This document shows, piece after piece, positions 16,947 to 25,807 of a stretch of DNA of 64,000 nt (positions are counted from its first letter, which is position 1; each line of letters starts with the position of its first letter). Position numbers and translations under genes: made by a program. A model generated the notes under the pieces. That model made no database searches. It saw only the letters and a program-made list of their open reading frames with translations, and had not been told where the DNA came from. Location: contig JAGXHW010000028.1 in NCBI GenBank assembly GCA_024635995.1, positions 1 through 64,000 on the forward strand. Reading direction: 5' to 3'. The DNA comes from Clostridiaceae bacterium. Lineage in GTDB: Bacteria > Bacillota > Clostridia > Peptostreptococcales > Tindalliaceae.

Positions 16947-18455
16947 TTATCCAATGTGTTGGGTTTCCACTGCCTGCAAATGGTGATGATTGACCACCTG
17001 AATGGTTTTTACTTCAGGGTCTTCAGTTCCCTGAATCCATAATCCGGCGGCACGCTGTGTTTCAATGTACTTCACAATATCTTCCGTGATCATTTCACCC
17101 GGGCACAACACCGGAATGCCTGGCGGGTAGGCCATGAGAAACTCGGCACTGATGCGGCCAATACTGTCGGCCAGGACCATGGGTGTGGTGTCACAATGCA
17201 TGGCGTCCCGGGGGGACAGCATCAGCAGGGGAATGCGGGGCATTTCCATGAAGGCTTCCTCCGGGTCATGCAGTGTGATGGTGTTACCATAGGTGGCGCT
17301 AATGGCCTCCAGTGCTTCCACCAGCGCGTCCACCTGCTCCTGGGTGTTGCCCAGTGATAAGGTGCACAGCACATTGTACAGGTCGGATAATTCCGGTTGT
17401 ATAAAATAATCCTTCGCCAGGATCTTCTCCAGCTGCTGGCCTGAAAGACCCAGTTTCCGGCAGGTGATGGTCAGTTTAGCCGGGTCAAAACCGTGAAACC
17501 CGGGTCGGCCCATTAACTCTTCCCCAAAACAACTGAACCCTTTGATGGCATTGATGCGCTGACGTGCCTGACGGGCCAGGGCTAAGGTGTCATCCATCAG
17601 TTTTCTACCTTCCATTGCCATCTGCCGTCTGGCGACGTCCAGTGAGGCCAGTAAAATATAAGAGGGACTGGTGGTATGGAGCAGGTTCATGGCTGCCTGC
17701 ACCCGTCGGGGGTTTACCAACCCTTCCCGCACGTGGAGCATGGAGCTTTGGGTGAGGGATCCAATGATTTTATGGGTGCTCTGGGCACAAATATCGGCTC
17801 CGGCTTCCATGGCGGAAACCGGTAAAGCCTCATGAAAACATAAATGGGGGCCATGGGCTTCGTCCACCATAAGGGGAATGCCGTAGTCATGGACCACTTC
17901 CACAATGGTTTCCAGGTCGGCTGCCACACCAAAGTAGGTAGGGTTGATTACAAGCACCGCTTTTGCGTCCGGGTGCTGTTCCAGGGCCTTCTGTATGCTT
18001 TCAGGGGTCACATTCAGGGCTGTGCCTGTGAGTGGGTCCAGCTCTGGCTGCACATAAACAGGCACTGCTCCGCTGAGGGCCAAGCCGCCAGTCACTGATT
18101 TGTGCACGTTTCTGGGAATGATTACTTTTTCCCCTTCCCGCAGCACACTAAGGATCATGGCCTGTATGGCACCGGATGTACCGTGAACACCAAAAAAGGT
18201 GTGGTCAGCATGAAATGCCTCTGCCGCCAAGGCCTGTGCCGTAGCAATAGGGCCGGATGGATGATGCAGGCTGTCCACCTGCTCAAAAACAGTAACATCT
18301 ATGCTCATGGCATTGACACCAATAAAATCACGAAACTGACTGTCCATACCCTGGCCTTTTTTATGGCCTGGCACATGGAAAGGAATGGTTTCATTGTTCA
18401 CATACGTTAATAAGGCATCAAACAGGGGTGTTTCAAATTGGTTCAAGTTTTTCAA
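16947..18455 (-). CDS. Orn/Lys/Arg decarboxylase family PLP enzyme (Bacillus SpeA/YaaO type)
   Basis: A fold-type I PLP decarboxylase of about 502 residues, without the N-terminal receiver-like wing domain of the enterobacterial enzymes. VPGHKKGQG lies near residue 30, and the PLP lysine is in STHKIIGSLTQSSMLHV. MVDEAHG holds the PLP-binding Asp. The C-terminal domain has YPPGIPVLCPGE, typical of this family. It makes a polyamine or diamine (agmatine, cadaverine or putrescine) by amino acid decarboxylation; which one cannot be told. I prefer the TTG at 18455, which has GGCAGGA well spaced before it, over the ATG at 18476, which has no clear ribosome site. Confidence 0.88.
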   Translation of the reverse strand: MKNLNQFETPLFDALLTYVNNETIPFHVPGHKKGQGMDSQFRDFIGVNAMSIDVTVFEQVDSLHHPSGPIATAQALAAEAFHADHTFFGVHGTSGAIQAMILSVLREGEKVIIPRNVHKSVTGGLALSGAVPVYVQPELDPLTGTALNVTPESIQKALEQHPDAKAVLVINPTYFGVAADLETIVEVVHDYGIPLMVDEAHGPHLCFHEALPVSAMEAGADICAQSTHKIIGSLTQSSMLHVREGLVNPRRVQAAMNLLHTTSPSYILLASLDVARRQMAMEGRKLMDDTLALARQARQRINAIKGFSCFGEELMGRPGFHGFDPAKLTITCRKLGLSGQQLEKILAKDYFIQPELSDLYNVLCTLSLGNTQEQVDALVEALEAISATYGNTITLHDPEEAFMEMPRIPLLMLSPRDAMHCDTTPMVLADSIGRISAEFLMAYPPGIPVLCPGEMITEDIVKYIETQRAAGLWIQGTEDPEVKTIQVVNHHHLQAVETQHIG

Positions 18456-18571
18456 CGGAGCATTCCTGCCTTTCATTCATATCAAAATTTATAGATGCAT
18501 ATGCTCCTAAATATACGCTGTTTTTCCCAAAATAGCAATGATTATTTTCACTTTTGAGAAAATATCCCAAA

Positions 18572-18592
18572 TGTAAGATTGTTAATCTTACA
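18572..18592. promoter_or_regulatory. Palindrome upstream of the decarboxylase gene
   Basis: TGTAAGATT (18572-18580) and AATCTTACA (18584-18592), a perfect 9-base inverted repeat with a 3-base centre. It lies between the end of the dehydrogenase gene and the decarboxylase start, about 115 bases before that start. There is no T tract, so it looks more like a protein binding site than a terminator. Confidence 0.45.
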
Positions 18593-18655
18593 CTACGAAG
18601 AAGATGCCAGTGTCCGAGAAGACCTTGGCATTGGTCAGCTCATTATTGTCTGTTT

Positions 18656-19615
18656 CTAGTACCCCTTTCTGGGGTCCACTACATTCATCATTTCGCCTTC
18701 CCCGGTTTGGTACACCGTCAGGTTATAACCGATGATTTCCATGGCTTTTTTCATGTACTTGGTGGATTCACCGCAAATATGAGGGGTAATCACCACGTTT
18801 TCCATCTTCCACAATGGACTGTCCTCCGGCAGGGGTTCCTGTTCGAAGACGTCGGCCCAGAAAGCCTTTATTCTGCCTTCCTGCAGCACGGGGATCAGGT
18901 CCGCTTCTTTCACGGTGCTGCCCCTGCCCATATTGATTAAGCAGGCTGACCTTTTCATTTGGTTAAGCAGGGTGGCATCCACCATATGCTCTGTTTCCGG
19001 GGTACCGGGCAGCAGGTTGATGATGTAGTCACTTTCACTGAAAAGCCACCCGATGTCTTCCATGCCCACCACCTTTTCCACATGGGGTACTGGTTTAGGA
19101 TTGTTTTTTAGCCCAATGACCCTCATGCCCATGAAGGCTGCTTTTCGGGCCACTTCCTGGCCGATGGTGCCCAGACCCAGAATGCCCAGGGTAGCACCGT
19201 TGATTTCTCCCTGATCTGACCGTCGGTCCCAGGTGCCTTCAAACTGCTGTCGCATGAAAATATGCACATTGCGGGCCAGCATCACCATGGCCATGGTGGC
19301 GTATTCCGCCATGTGAATCCGGTGAATGCCTTTTCCATTGGTCACCACAGCTCCCTGGGCTATCAGTTCTTCCAGGGGAAAGGCGTCGACTCCCACGCTG
19401 AGGGCCTGGACCCATTTCAGTTTTTTGCCTTTCAGTAGAATGTCTTTGTTGCAGGGTAAAGCCACCAGGATTTCTGCCTCCGGGATGATTTTTTCCAGTT
19501 CTTCCGGTTTCAGAACGATGTCAAGCTGCCAGTCCTGGGAAGGATCAAGGTATTTCTCAATTTCGTTTCGTTCCACCTTCAGGTATTTTGGGGCATACAC
19601 CACCATTTTTCCCAT
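18656..19615 (-). CDS. D-isomer-specific 2-hydroxyacid dehydrogenase
   Basis: A 319-residue NAD-dependent dehydrogenase. The dinucleotide fold is GLGTIGQEVARKAAFMG (about 146-162). The catalytic Arg, Glu and His are visible in NMGRGSTV, DVFEQEPLP and ITPHICG in the expected order. The family includes lactate, phosphoglycerate and hydroxypyruvate dehydrogenases. The N-terminal part is closer to the general hydroxyacid group than to SerA, and no ACT domain is present. Substrate not assignable. It stands alone between nrdG and the decarboxylase gene. Confidence 0.88.
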   Translation of the reverse strand: MGKMVVYAPKYLKVERNEIEKYLDPSQDWQLDIVLKPEELEKIIPEAEILVALPCNKDILLKGKKLKWVQALSVGVDAFPLEELIAQGAVVTNGKGIHRIHMAEYATMAMVMLARNVHIFMRQQFEGTWDRRSDQGEINGATLGILGLGTIGQEVARKAAFMGMRVIGLKNNPKPVPHVEKVVGMEDIGWLFSESDYIINLLPGTPETEHMVDATLLNQMKRSACLINMGRGSTVKEADLIPVLQEGRIKAFWADVFEQEPLPEDSPLWKMENVVITPHICGESTKYMKKAMEIIGYNLTVYQTGEGEMMNVVDPRKGY

Positions 19616-19645
19616 GGTTTCATCATCTCCTTATTATTGAAACAA

Positions 19646-19676
19646 TCCCCCAGGGTCAAGACACCTTGAGGGATCA
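19646..19676 (-). terminator. Stem-loop after nrdG, probable weak terminator
   Basis: On the minus strand ATCCC..TCAAG pairs with CTTGA..GGGGAT with small internal mismatches, then GTTTC. The T tract is poor. It lies between the nrdG stop and the dehydrogenase start. Confidence 0.4.
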
Positions 19677-19701
19677 CTCTTGTTTATATCGTTTGCCACA
19701 C

Positions 19702-20388
19702 TTAAAAGCGAATGATCACTTCTTCAAACCATTGTAGAATTTCGCTGTGCACTTCTTTCAGGAAGACTTCTGAATAAGGATGAAATTTTCCTTTGCCTGC
19801 CAGTACATGCTGGCTGTCTCGGAAATTTTGCAGCACATACCTTTTACTGCCTTTTACCCAGTAAGCGATGGCGATAATATCATCCTTGGTTAACAGTTCC
19901 TGGCACACCGTGGTACGAAATTCGTAATTGGCCACGTGTTCCTTAATCAAAGCGATGCTTCTTTCCAGGGTTGCTTTATCTACAGACACCCCTGTCGCCT
20001 TTTCGTATTTTTCCGGGGGGGCTTTTATGTCCATGGCCACGTAATCCACCAGGGATTCGCGGAACAGTTTTTCCAGGAGCTCCGGGTTCGTACCATTGGT
20101 GTCGATTTTCACCTGGTATCCCATTTTTTTGACGTCTACCACCATCTCATATAAATCGTCGGACAGGGTACATTCTCCTCCGGAAAACACCACTGCATCA
20201 ATGAGATGTGATCTTCTTGCCAGTTCTGCCATGAGCTCATCACGGTTCAATGCTTCACCATCCAGGGCCAACAGTTCACTGTTATGGCAATAGGGACACT
20301 GTAAGTTACAGCCCCTGGTAAAAAGCACGGTAGAGAGCCCGTTGGGAAAATCGATGAGAGACGTTTTTTGTATACCGCCAATGGTCAT
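19702..20388 (-). CDS. nrdG: Anaerobic ribonucleotide reductase activating enzyme (radical SAM)
   Basis: A 228-residue radical SAM enzyme with the cluster motif RGCNLQCPYCHN (about 26-37, CxxxCxxC), which installs the glycyl radical on NrdD. VFSGGECTL holds the GGE SAM-contact motif. Its length and the KTSLIDFPNGLSTVLFT start match the NrdG2 (pflA-like) type that pairs with long NrdD enzymes in Clostridia. I use the ATG at 20388 since GAGGTGAC precedes it; the GTG at 20397 is inside that ribosome site. The gene follows nrdD after a 180-base gap that holds a stem-loop and a possible weak promoter. Confidence 0.92.
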   Translation of the reverse strand: MTIGGIQKTSLIDFPNGLSTVLFTRGCNLQCPYCHNSELLALDGEALNRDELMAELARRSHLIDAVVFSGGECTLSDDLYEMVVDVKKMGYQVKIDTNGTNPELLEKLFRESLVDYVAMDIKAPPEKYEKATGVSVDKATLERSIALIKEHVANYEFRTTVCQELLTKDDIIAIAYWVKGSKRYVLQNFRDSQHVLAGKGKFHPYSEVFLKEVHSEILQWFEEVIIRF

Positions 20389-20494
20389 CCATGTCACCTC
20401 GATCAGTTAGTTTACATTGCCTGTTACCCTTTCATGTTAATGCATTATCTTCCGATTGACAAGCAGCTTTTTAAACAGAATAGAGCACACACAT

Positions 20495-20538
20495 AAAAGC
20501 AGGGAAATGCGGCGGATTCCCAGCAGATCCCTGCTTTT
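20495..20538 (-). terminator. Stem-loop between nrdD and nrdG
   Basis: AAAAGCAGGGA and TCCCTGCTTTT pair with a 22-base loop. T tracts are short on both strands. It may be a terminator or attenuator that sets the ratio of nrdD to nrdG message, because nrdG lies downstream on the same strand. Confidence 0.5.
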
Positions 20539-20566
20539 GTAGTTCAGTTCAATTGTTTCCAGTTTA

Positions 20567-22708
20567 TTAACCAGCCTTGCTTTCAGTTTTTACACTGGCT
20601 GTCGTCTGATGTTGGCTGTTTAGGCTGACTTCTGTGTCGAATTCCAGCCGGTCTTTAAACTCTTCCTTCTTGCCTTTGTTCCAAGACTGCACCGGACGGT
20701 GGAAGCCAACCACCCTGGTCCATACCTCGGATTCCTCGCCGCAGGTGGGGCAGGTAAAATGCTCTCCCTTGAGATAACCATGCTCCGGACAAATACTGTA
20801 AGTGGGTGTCAGGGTCATGTAGGGCATATGGGAGTATTGGAAACTACGCTTAATCAGCAGCTTGGCTGTTTCCACGTTTTCAATTTCCTCTCCCATGAAA
20901 CCGTGGAACACGGTACCGCCAGTGTATTGGATTTGCAGGGCTTCCTGTGCCTGAATGGCTTCAAAAATATCCTTGGTGTGACCCACAGGCAGCTGGGTGG
21001 AATTGGTGTAGTATGGTTCATTTTCTCCCTGGCTGATGATGCGAGGGTACATGGCCTTGTCAATGCGGGCAAAACGGTATGAGGTGCCTTCTGCCGGTGA
21101 TGCTTCCAGGTTCCACAGGCTGCCGGTTTCTTCCTGGAAGATGGAGATCACACGGTTCATGAATTCCATGATTTCCACTGCGAATTCATGGCCCTGCTCT
21201 GTGGTGATGTCTTCGCCAAACAGGTTCAGGCAGGCTTCATTCATGCCATTAAGGCCGATGGTTGAGAAGTGGTTTTTAAAATATTCTCCCGTAGAATCTT
21301 TCACGCTTTGCAGGTAAAAACGAGAATAGGGGTAAAGCCCTGCCTCCATGTAGTTTTCCAGCACTTTTCGTTTTTCATCGGAAATTTCCCTTGCCAGTTC
21401 CATCAATTCACGCACCCGGCGTTTAAAATCTTCCGGGCTGGTGGCCAGGTAGCCGATGCGGGCCATGTTCAGGGTCACCACGTTGATGGACCCGGTCATG
21501 GGGTTGGCTCCAAAGAGACCGCCACCCCGTTTGCGCAGTTCCCGGTTGTCCAGTCGCAGTCGGCAACACATACTTCGGATGTCTTCCGGCGCCAGGTCTG
21601 AGTTGAGGAAGTTGGCAAAATAGGGGGTGCCAAACTTTCTGGTCATCTCCATGATGGCATCCGCCACCTTTGAATCCCAGGGGAAATCATGGGTGATGTT
21701 GATGGTGGGAATGGGGAAACTGAAAGCACGTTCCGCTCCGTCACCTTCCATCATCACTTCGCAGAAGGCTATGTTGAACATGTCCATTTCTTTCTGGAAT
21801 TCACCATAGGTTTTTTCCACGGGTTTACCGCCAATAATGGCAGGTTCGTTCTTTAGCAGGGGATGGGGGGCTATGTCCAGGGTTACATTGGTAAAGGGTG
21901 TCTGGAACCCGACCCGTGTAGGTATGTTCAGGTTGAATATGAAACGCTGTAACGCTTTTTTAACCTGACCATAGTCCAATTGGTCATAATAAATGAAAGG
22001 TGCCAGGTAGGTGTCGATGCTGGAGACAGCCTGTGCACCTGCTGATTCGCCCTGAAGGGTGTACAGTAGGTTCACCAGCTGGCCTAAGGCAGTTTCCAGG
22101 TGTTTTGGCGGTCGTGACTCAACTTTACCCTTTGCCCCTTTGAACCCCCGGCGAAGGAAATCTTCGATGTCCCATCCGCAACAATAGGGTGCCAGCAGGC
22201 CCAGGTCATGGATATGTAAATCACCTCTTACATGAGCGTCACGCAACTCTTTGCCATAAATTTTATTCAACCAGTATTTTGAACTGATGGATTCGACAAT
22301 GTGGTTGTTCAGTCCCTGGAGAGAAAATCCCATGTTGGCGTTTTCATTGACACGCCAGTCTGCCAGGCTGACATATTCTTCCACCATTTCTTCAGCGTCC
22401 ATGAACAGGTTTTTCACTTCACGAATTTCTTCTCTTTTCTTACGGTACAGAATATAGGCTTTGGCGGTTTTCGCATGACCTTCTTCAATCAGTACCTTTT
22501 CCACGATGTCCTGTATGTCCTCCACTGAGGGAATACTGGCTCGGTAGGTTTCGTTGAGAATGTCCTCTGCTTTTTTTGCCAACATAACAGCCTTCATTTC
22601 GTCGTTTCCGCCCACAGACTTTACTGCAGCGAAAATGGCATCCTTTATTTTTGTCAGCTGAAAATCGGCAATTTCGCCATTTCGTTTCTGTATCTTTGTG
22701 ATCGCCAT
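20567..22708 (-). CDS. nrdD: Anaerobic ribonucleoside-triphosphate reductase
   Basis: A 713-residue class III reductase that makes deoxyribonucleoside triphosphates without oxygen. The N-terminal ATP-cone (KIQKRNGEIADF, about 5-90) is the allosteric activity site. The catalytic barrel contains the DNRELRKRGGGLFGA stretch and GSINVVTLNMARIGY. The C-terminal zinc site is CPEHGYL..HFTCPTCG, and the glycyl radical lies in RVVGFHRPVQSWNKGK. A GGGAGG site precedes the ATG. The downstream nrdG supplies the activase. A degenerate NrdR-type box is seen in the promoter region. A strictly anaerobic lifestyle fits, although aerobic reductases may exist elsewhere. Confidence 0.96.
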   Translation of the reverse strand: MAITKIQKRNGEIADFQLTKIKDAIFAAVKSVGGNDEMKAVMLAKKAEDILNETYRASIPSVEDIQDIVEKVLIEEGHAKTAKAYILYRKKREEIREVKNLFMDAEEMVEEYVSLADWRVNENANMGFSLQGLNNHIVESISSKYWLNKIYGKELRDAHVRGDLHIHDLGLLAPYCCGWDIEDFLRRGFKGAKGKVESRPPKHLETALGQLVNLLYTLQGESAGAQAVSSIDTYLAPFIYYDQLDYGQVKKALQRFIFNLNIPTRVGFQTPFTNVTLDIAPHPLLKNEPAIIGGKPVEKTYGEFQKEMDMFNIAFCEVMMEGDGAERAFSFPIPTINITHDFPWDSKVADAIMEMTRKFGTPYFANFLNSDLAPEDIRSMCCRLRLDNRELRKRGGGLFGANPMTGSINVVTLNMARIGYLATSPEDFKRRVRELMELAREISDEKRKVLENYMEAGLYPYSRFYLQSVKDSTGEYFKNHFSTIGLNGMNEACLNLFGEDITTEQGHEFAVEIMEFMNRVISIFQEETGSLWNLEASPAEGTSYRFARIDKAMYPRIISQGENEPYYTNSTQLPVGHTKDIFEAIQAQEALQIQYTGGTVFHGFMGEEIENVETAKLLIKRSFQYSHMPYMTLTPTYSICPEHGYLKGEHFTCPTCGEESEVWTRVVGFHRPVQSWNKGKKEEFKDRLEFDTEVSLNSQHQTTASVKTESKAG

Positions 22709-22751
22709 AATTCCGATACCTCCCTATTTAGTAGTGCAAAAGAATTAGATG

Positions 22752-22765
22752 TACAATATATGGTA
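22752..22765. promoter_or_regulatory. Possible degenerate NrdR box upstream of nrdD
   Basis: TACAATATATGGTA resembles the NrdR consensus ACACWATATWTWGTGT and overlaps a plausible -10 region (TTGAAA, 18 bases, TATATT on the minus strand). Only one box is clear, whereas NrdR usually binds a pair, so this is tentative. Confidence 0.35.
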
Positions 22766-22899
22766 TAGTCTAACGGATTTTCAAGAAAATTCAAAACACC
22801 GTTATGATTGATTTGCTTTGTTAATATCCCATTTTCTGCCTTTATCTTTCATTATCTACTTCTTTTCATTTGTATAATGATTTTTTAACGAAACACCCC

Positions 22900-22995
22900 T
22901 TGACAAAAGCCGAACGACCATTTAATGACTGAATTGTTGGCTGGATTCAGCCTAAAGGCAGGCCTTCAGGCTGTTCTATGCCTGAAGGCCTATTT
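22900..22995 (+). ncRNA. Candidate small RNA or stem-loop region in the nrdD / ABC-F gap
   Basis: In the 352-base gap (22709-23060) TTGACA (22900-22905) and TAATGA (22923-22928) have a 17-base spacer on the plus strand. They are followed by a small hairpin GGCTG-GATT-CAGCC and a perfect 12-base stem AGGCCTTCAGGC/GCCTGAAGGCCT (22960-22991). The trailing T tract is weak (ATTTG). Alternatively the long stem is the terminator of the minus-strand ABC-F operon. Nothing else is seen in the gap. Confidence 0.3.
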
Positions 22996-23060
22996 GTCCG
23001 ATGACTACCACCGCTAAGACTCCTGTTTATCCGATGACAATTATTGTTTGAGAATCCTAT

Positions 23061-24971
23061 TTATAATTGGCTTTGTTGTTCAATGGTATCTGCTTTTTCC
23101 GTTAGTTCTGTCCATCGTTCCAGCAGCCTGTCCATTTCTTTTTCCAGGGATTTCTTTTCTTTTCCGGCTTGTTCCAGGTAGTGAAAGTCACTGGCGTTGT
23201 TCGCCATGGCGTTTTCCATTTCTGCAATTTTTTGTTCCAACTGTTGTATGTTCGTTTCAATGTGGTCAAATTCCTGTTGTTCTTTATAGGAAAATTTCAA
23301 AGGCCGATCAGAGGCTTGCCGTTTTTGACCTTCCTGCGCCTGTTTTTTCGGTGGATCAGATTTACCAGCATCTTTCTCTGCCGCTACCCATTCTGAGCAG
23401 GAAAGACCCGTTTCCTCCACTTTGCCTTTCCCTTTGAACACCAGCATCCGGTCAGCCAATCGGTCGAGGAGGTAGCGGTCATGGGAGGCAATGACCACCG
23501 TTCCGGGAAAGTGGTCCAGGTAGTCTTCCAACACTGTCAGGGTGGTAATGTCCAGGTCGTTGGTGGGTTCATCCAGCAGTAGTAAATTAGGTTCTTCCAT
23601 CAGCCGTCTCAGCAGCAGGAGTCTTCGTTTTTCACCACCGGATAGAGAGCCCACAGTGGTCCACTGCTTTTCCGGTGAAAACAGAAACTGTTCAAGCATT
23701 TGTGAGGCAGTGATCCGTTGATCTTTACTGAGGGTAACGACTTCACGCCCTTCCTGTATGTATTCCAGCACCTTCTGGCCACCATCCAGTTCAAGGTTTT
23801 CCTGACGGAAATAAGACAACCGCACTGTCTCACCCCGTTCAATGATGCCGCTGACAGGCTCCAGTTCACCGGCAATCAGTTTCAGCAATGTGCTTTTGCC
23901 GGTGCCATTGGGGCCAGCCAAGCCCACAATTTCACCAGGCTTTAGCAACAGGTCCAGTGACTTAATAAGGGGCTGGTCATCATAGGAAAAACTGACATTT
24001 TTCAATTCAATCACTTTTTTCCCCAGACGCCGTGTTAACACAGGTACTTCCAGCTCAGCTTTGGATGTTTTTTCAAGGGTTTCTTCCAGCTGTTCAAACC
24101 GTCCAATACGTGCTTTTTGTTTGGTTGTGCGTGCCCGTGCGCCTCTTTTCATCCATGCCAATTCCTGCCGGTACAGTGTTTGAAGACGTCGCTCCGTGGC
24201 AGCGTCCTTGGCCAGTATTTCTTCCTTTTCCACTAAATACTGTTGGTAACTGCCGCTATACTGGGTTAACTGGCCTGCTTCCAGTTCTACAATGGTGTTG
24301 GTAACCCTGTCAAGAAAATACCGGTCATGGGTGACCATGACCAGGGCACCATTACGGTTTTTCAGGTAGTTTTCCAGCCACTCAATCATGTCCAGGTCCA
24401 GGTGGTTTGTTGGTTCGTCAAGGATCAGTACACTGGATGGCCTGATGAGAGCACCAGCCAGGGCTATGCGACGTCGTTGTCCTCCGGAGAGGGTTTCCAC
24501 CAATGCATGGTAGTCTTCAAGTCCCAGTTGATGTAACACTGTTTTTGCCTGGGTTTCCAAGTTCCATACCTGTTGGTCGTCCATCTTTTGTTGAAGTTTC
24601 ACCACTTCTGCCTGCAACACTTCATTTTCCGGATGCTTTTGCAGCCTGTCCATGGCCTGTTCATAGCTAAGCAACAGCCTGCACAAGGCATCGCCACCCT
24701 GAAGTGCGGCTTCCAACACCGTCATACCGGAAGGTATGGGCGGGTCCTGGTCTACCATGCTAACCACTACTGAAGGGTGGTGAATCGTGTCACCGGACTC
24801 AGGCTGAATTTCCCCGGCGATGATCCGCATCAGGGTGGTTTTGCCTGTACCATTGACGCCGATCAGGCCTACTTTTGTTTCGTCTGTGATATGAAGTGTC
24901 ACACCATCAAGCAGCCTATGAATGCCGTAATGATGGGTCACCTGTTGTAAGGTTATGAGGTTCATGTTCAT
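23061..24971 (-). CDS. ABC-F family ATPase (Uup/YdiF type)
   Basis: A 636-residue soluble protein with two ABC ATPase domains and no membrane segments. Walker A motifs are GVNGTGKTT (about 38-46) and GPNGTGKST (about 351-359). The signature LSGGQRRR with LILDEPTNHLD lies in domain 1, and LSGGEKRR with LLLDEPTNDLD in domain 2. The C-terminal 90 residues form a charged coiled coil (QEFDHIETNIQQLEQKIAEME), as in Uup. ABC-F proteins act on the ribosome as translation factors or antibiotic-resistance factors; this one looks like a housekeeping type. It overlaps murI by four bases (ATGA). Confidence 0.92.
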   Translation of the reverse strand: MNMNLITLQQVTHHYGIHRLLDGVTLHITDETKVGLIGVNGTGKTTLMRIIAGEIQPESGDTIHHPSVVVSMVDQDPPIPSGMTVLEAALQGGDALCRLLLSYEQAMDRLQKHPENEVLQAEVVKLQQKMDDQQVWNLETQAKTVLHQLGLEDYHALVETLSGGQRRRIALAGALIRPSSVLILDEPTNHLDLDMIEWLENYLKNRNGALVMVTHDRYFLDRVTNTIVELEAGQLTQYSGSYQQYLVEKEEILAKDAATERRLQTLYRQELAWMKRGARARTTKQKARIGRFEQLEETLEKTSKAELEVPVLTRRLGKKVIELKNVSFSYDDQPLIKSLDLLLKPGEIVGLAGPNGTGKSTLLKLIAGELEPVSGIIERGETVRLSYFRQENLELDGGQKVLEYIQEGREVVTLSKDQRITASQMLEQFLFSPEKQWTTVGSLSGGEKRRLLLLRRLMEEPNLLLLDEPTNDLDITTLTVLEDYLDHFPGTVVIASHDRYLLDRLADRMLVFKGKGKVEETGLSCSEWVAAEKDAGKSDPPKKQAQEGQKRQASDRPLKFSYKEQQEFDHIETNIQQLEQKIAEMENAMANNASDFHYLEQAGKEKKSLEKEMDRLLERWTELTEKADTIEQQSQL

Positions 24972-25807
24972 TCCTCTTCCGTAAAAAACGTGATATGTTG
25001 CTGAATAAAGTCTTCTGTAATTCCTCTGAGAATCAATTGCTTCACCAGAATGTGTTGCATGTGTTCGATGGTCTCAGGCTTAAGTGAAGAAGATTTTAGG
25101 GTGACACGGGTTTCTGCAGGGTTTCCTTCTTCCTGTAACAAACGCATTACCTGTCGCAGGGTTCCCTTGTTTCCATCGATGAGCTGCACGTTGTCGCCCA
25201 TGAGTTGCTGCCACTTATGACGAATGAGTACATAATGGGTACACCCCAACACCAGTCGGTGTATTTCCTCGCATTCATAAGGGGCCACCAATGTCTTCAG
25301 CTTTTCATCCACCTCCGAAGCATCTGGCCCCTCTTTTTCAATGATTTCCACCAACCCCGGACAGGGTAGCAGCAGTACCCTGTTAGACCCCCGCCACTGC
25401 TCCATCAGACTGGCAAATTTCTTTTCCCGCAACGTTAAGGGTGTGGCCGCTACCAGAATGGTGTTGCCTGCACTTCCCACCACCGCAGGTTTAAGGGCAG
25501 GTTCCATGCCCACCACAGGAATAGCGGTTTTTTTTCTGATAGTTTCCACCGCAGCACTGGTGGCTGTGTTGCAGGCAATCACCAGTAAACGAATGCCGGA
25601 AGTGACCAGTTGATCGGCCACTTCCAGCACTCTTTTTTCAAGGTCTTCCCTGCTTTTAATACCATAGGGGGCATAATGGGTATCTGCATAGTACAGGTAA
25701 TGGTCATGGGGTCTTTCGACAATGAGGTCCGCCAGTACACTAAGCCCACCCAGTCCTGAATCGAAGATACCGATGGGCCTTTCACTGCCCTTTGTTACTC
25801 CTGCCAT
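24968..25807 (-). CDS. murI: Glutamate racemase
   Basis: A 279-residue enzyme that converts L- to D-glutamate for peptidoglycan. Catalytic cysteines appear in [11 protein letters not shown] (about 80-90) and [11 protein letters not shown] (about 190-200). [13 protein letters not shown] (about 12-24) is the substrate-binding N-terminal motif. It overlaps the ABC-F gene (ATGA) on one side and the end of pgi by 13 bases on the other, so pgi-murI-ABC-F is one translational cluster. Confidence 0.95.
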   Translation of the reverse strand: MAGVTKGSERPIGIFDSGLGGLSVLADLIVERPHDHYLYYADTHYAPYGIKSREDLEKRVLEVADQLVTSGIRLLVIACNTATSAAVETIRKKTAIPVVGMEPALKPAVVGSAGNTILVAATPLTLREKKFASLMEQWRGSNRVLLLPCPGLVEIIEKEGPDASEVDEKLKTLVAPYECEEIHRLVLGCTHYVLIRHKWQQLMGDNVQLIDGNKGTLRQVMRLLQEEGNPAETRVTLKSSSLKPETIEHMQHILVKQLILRGITEDFIQQHITFFTEEE

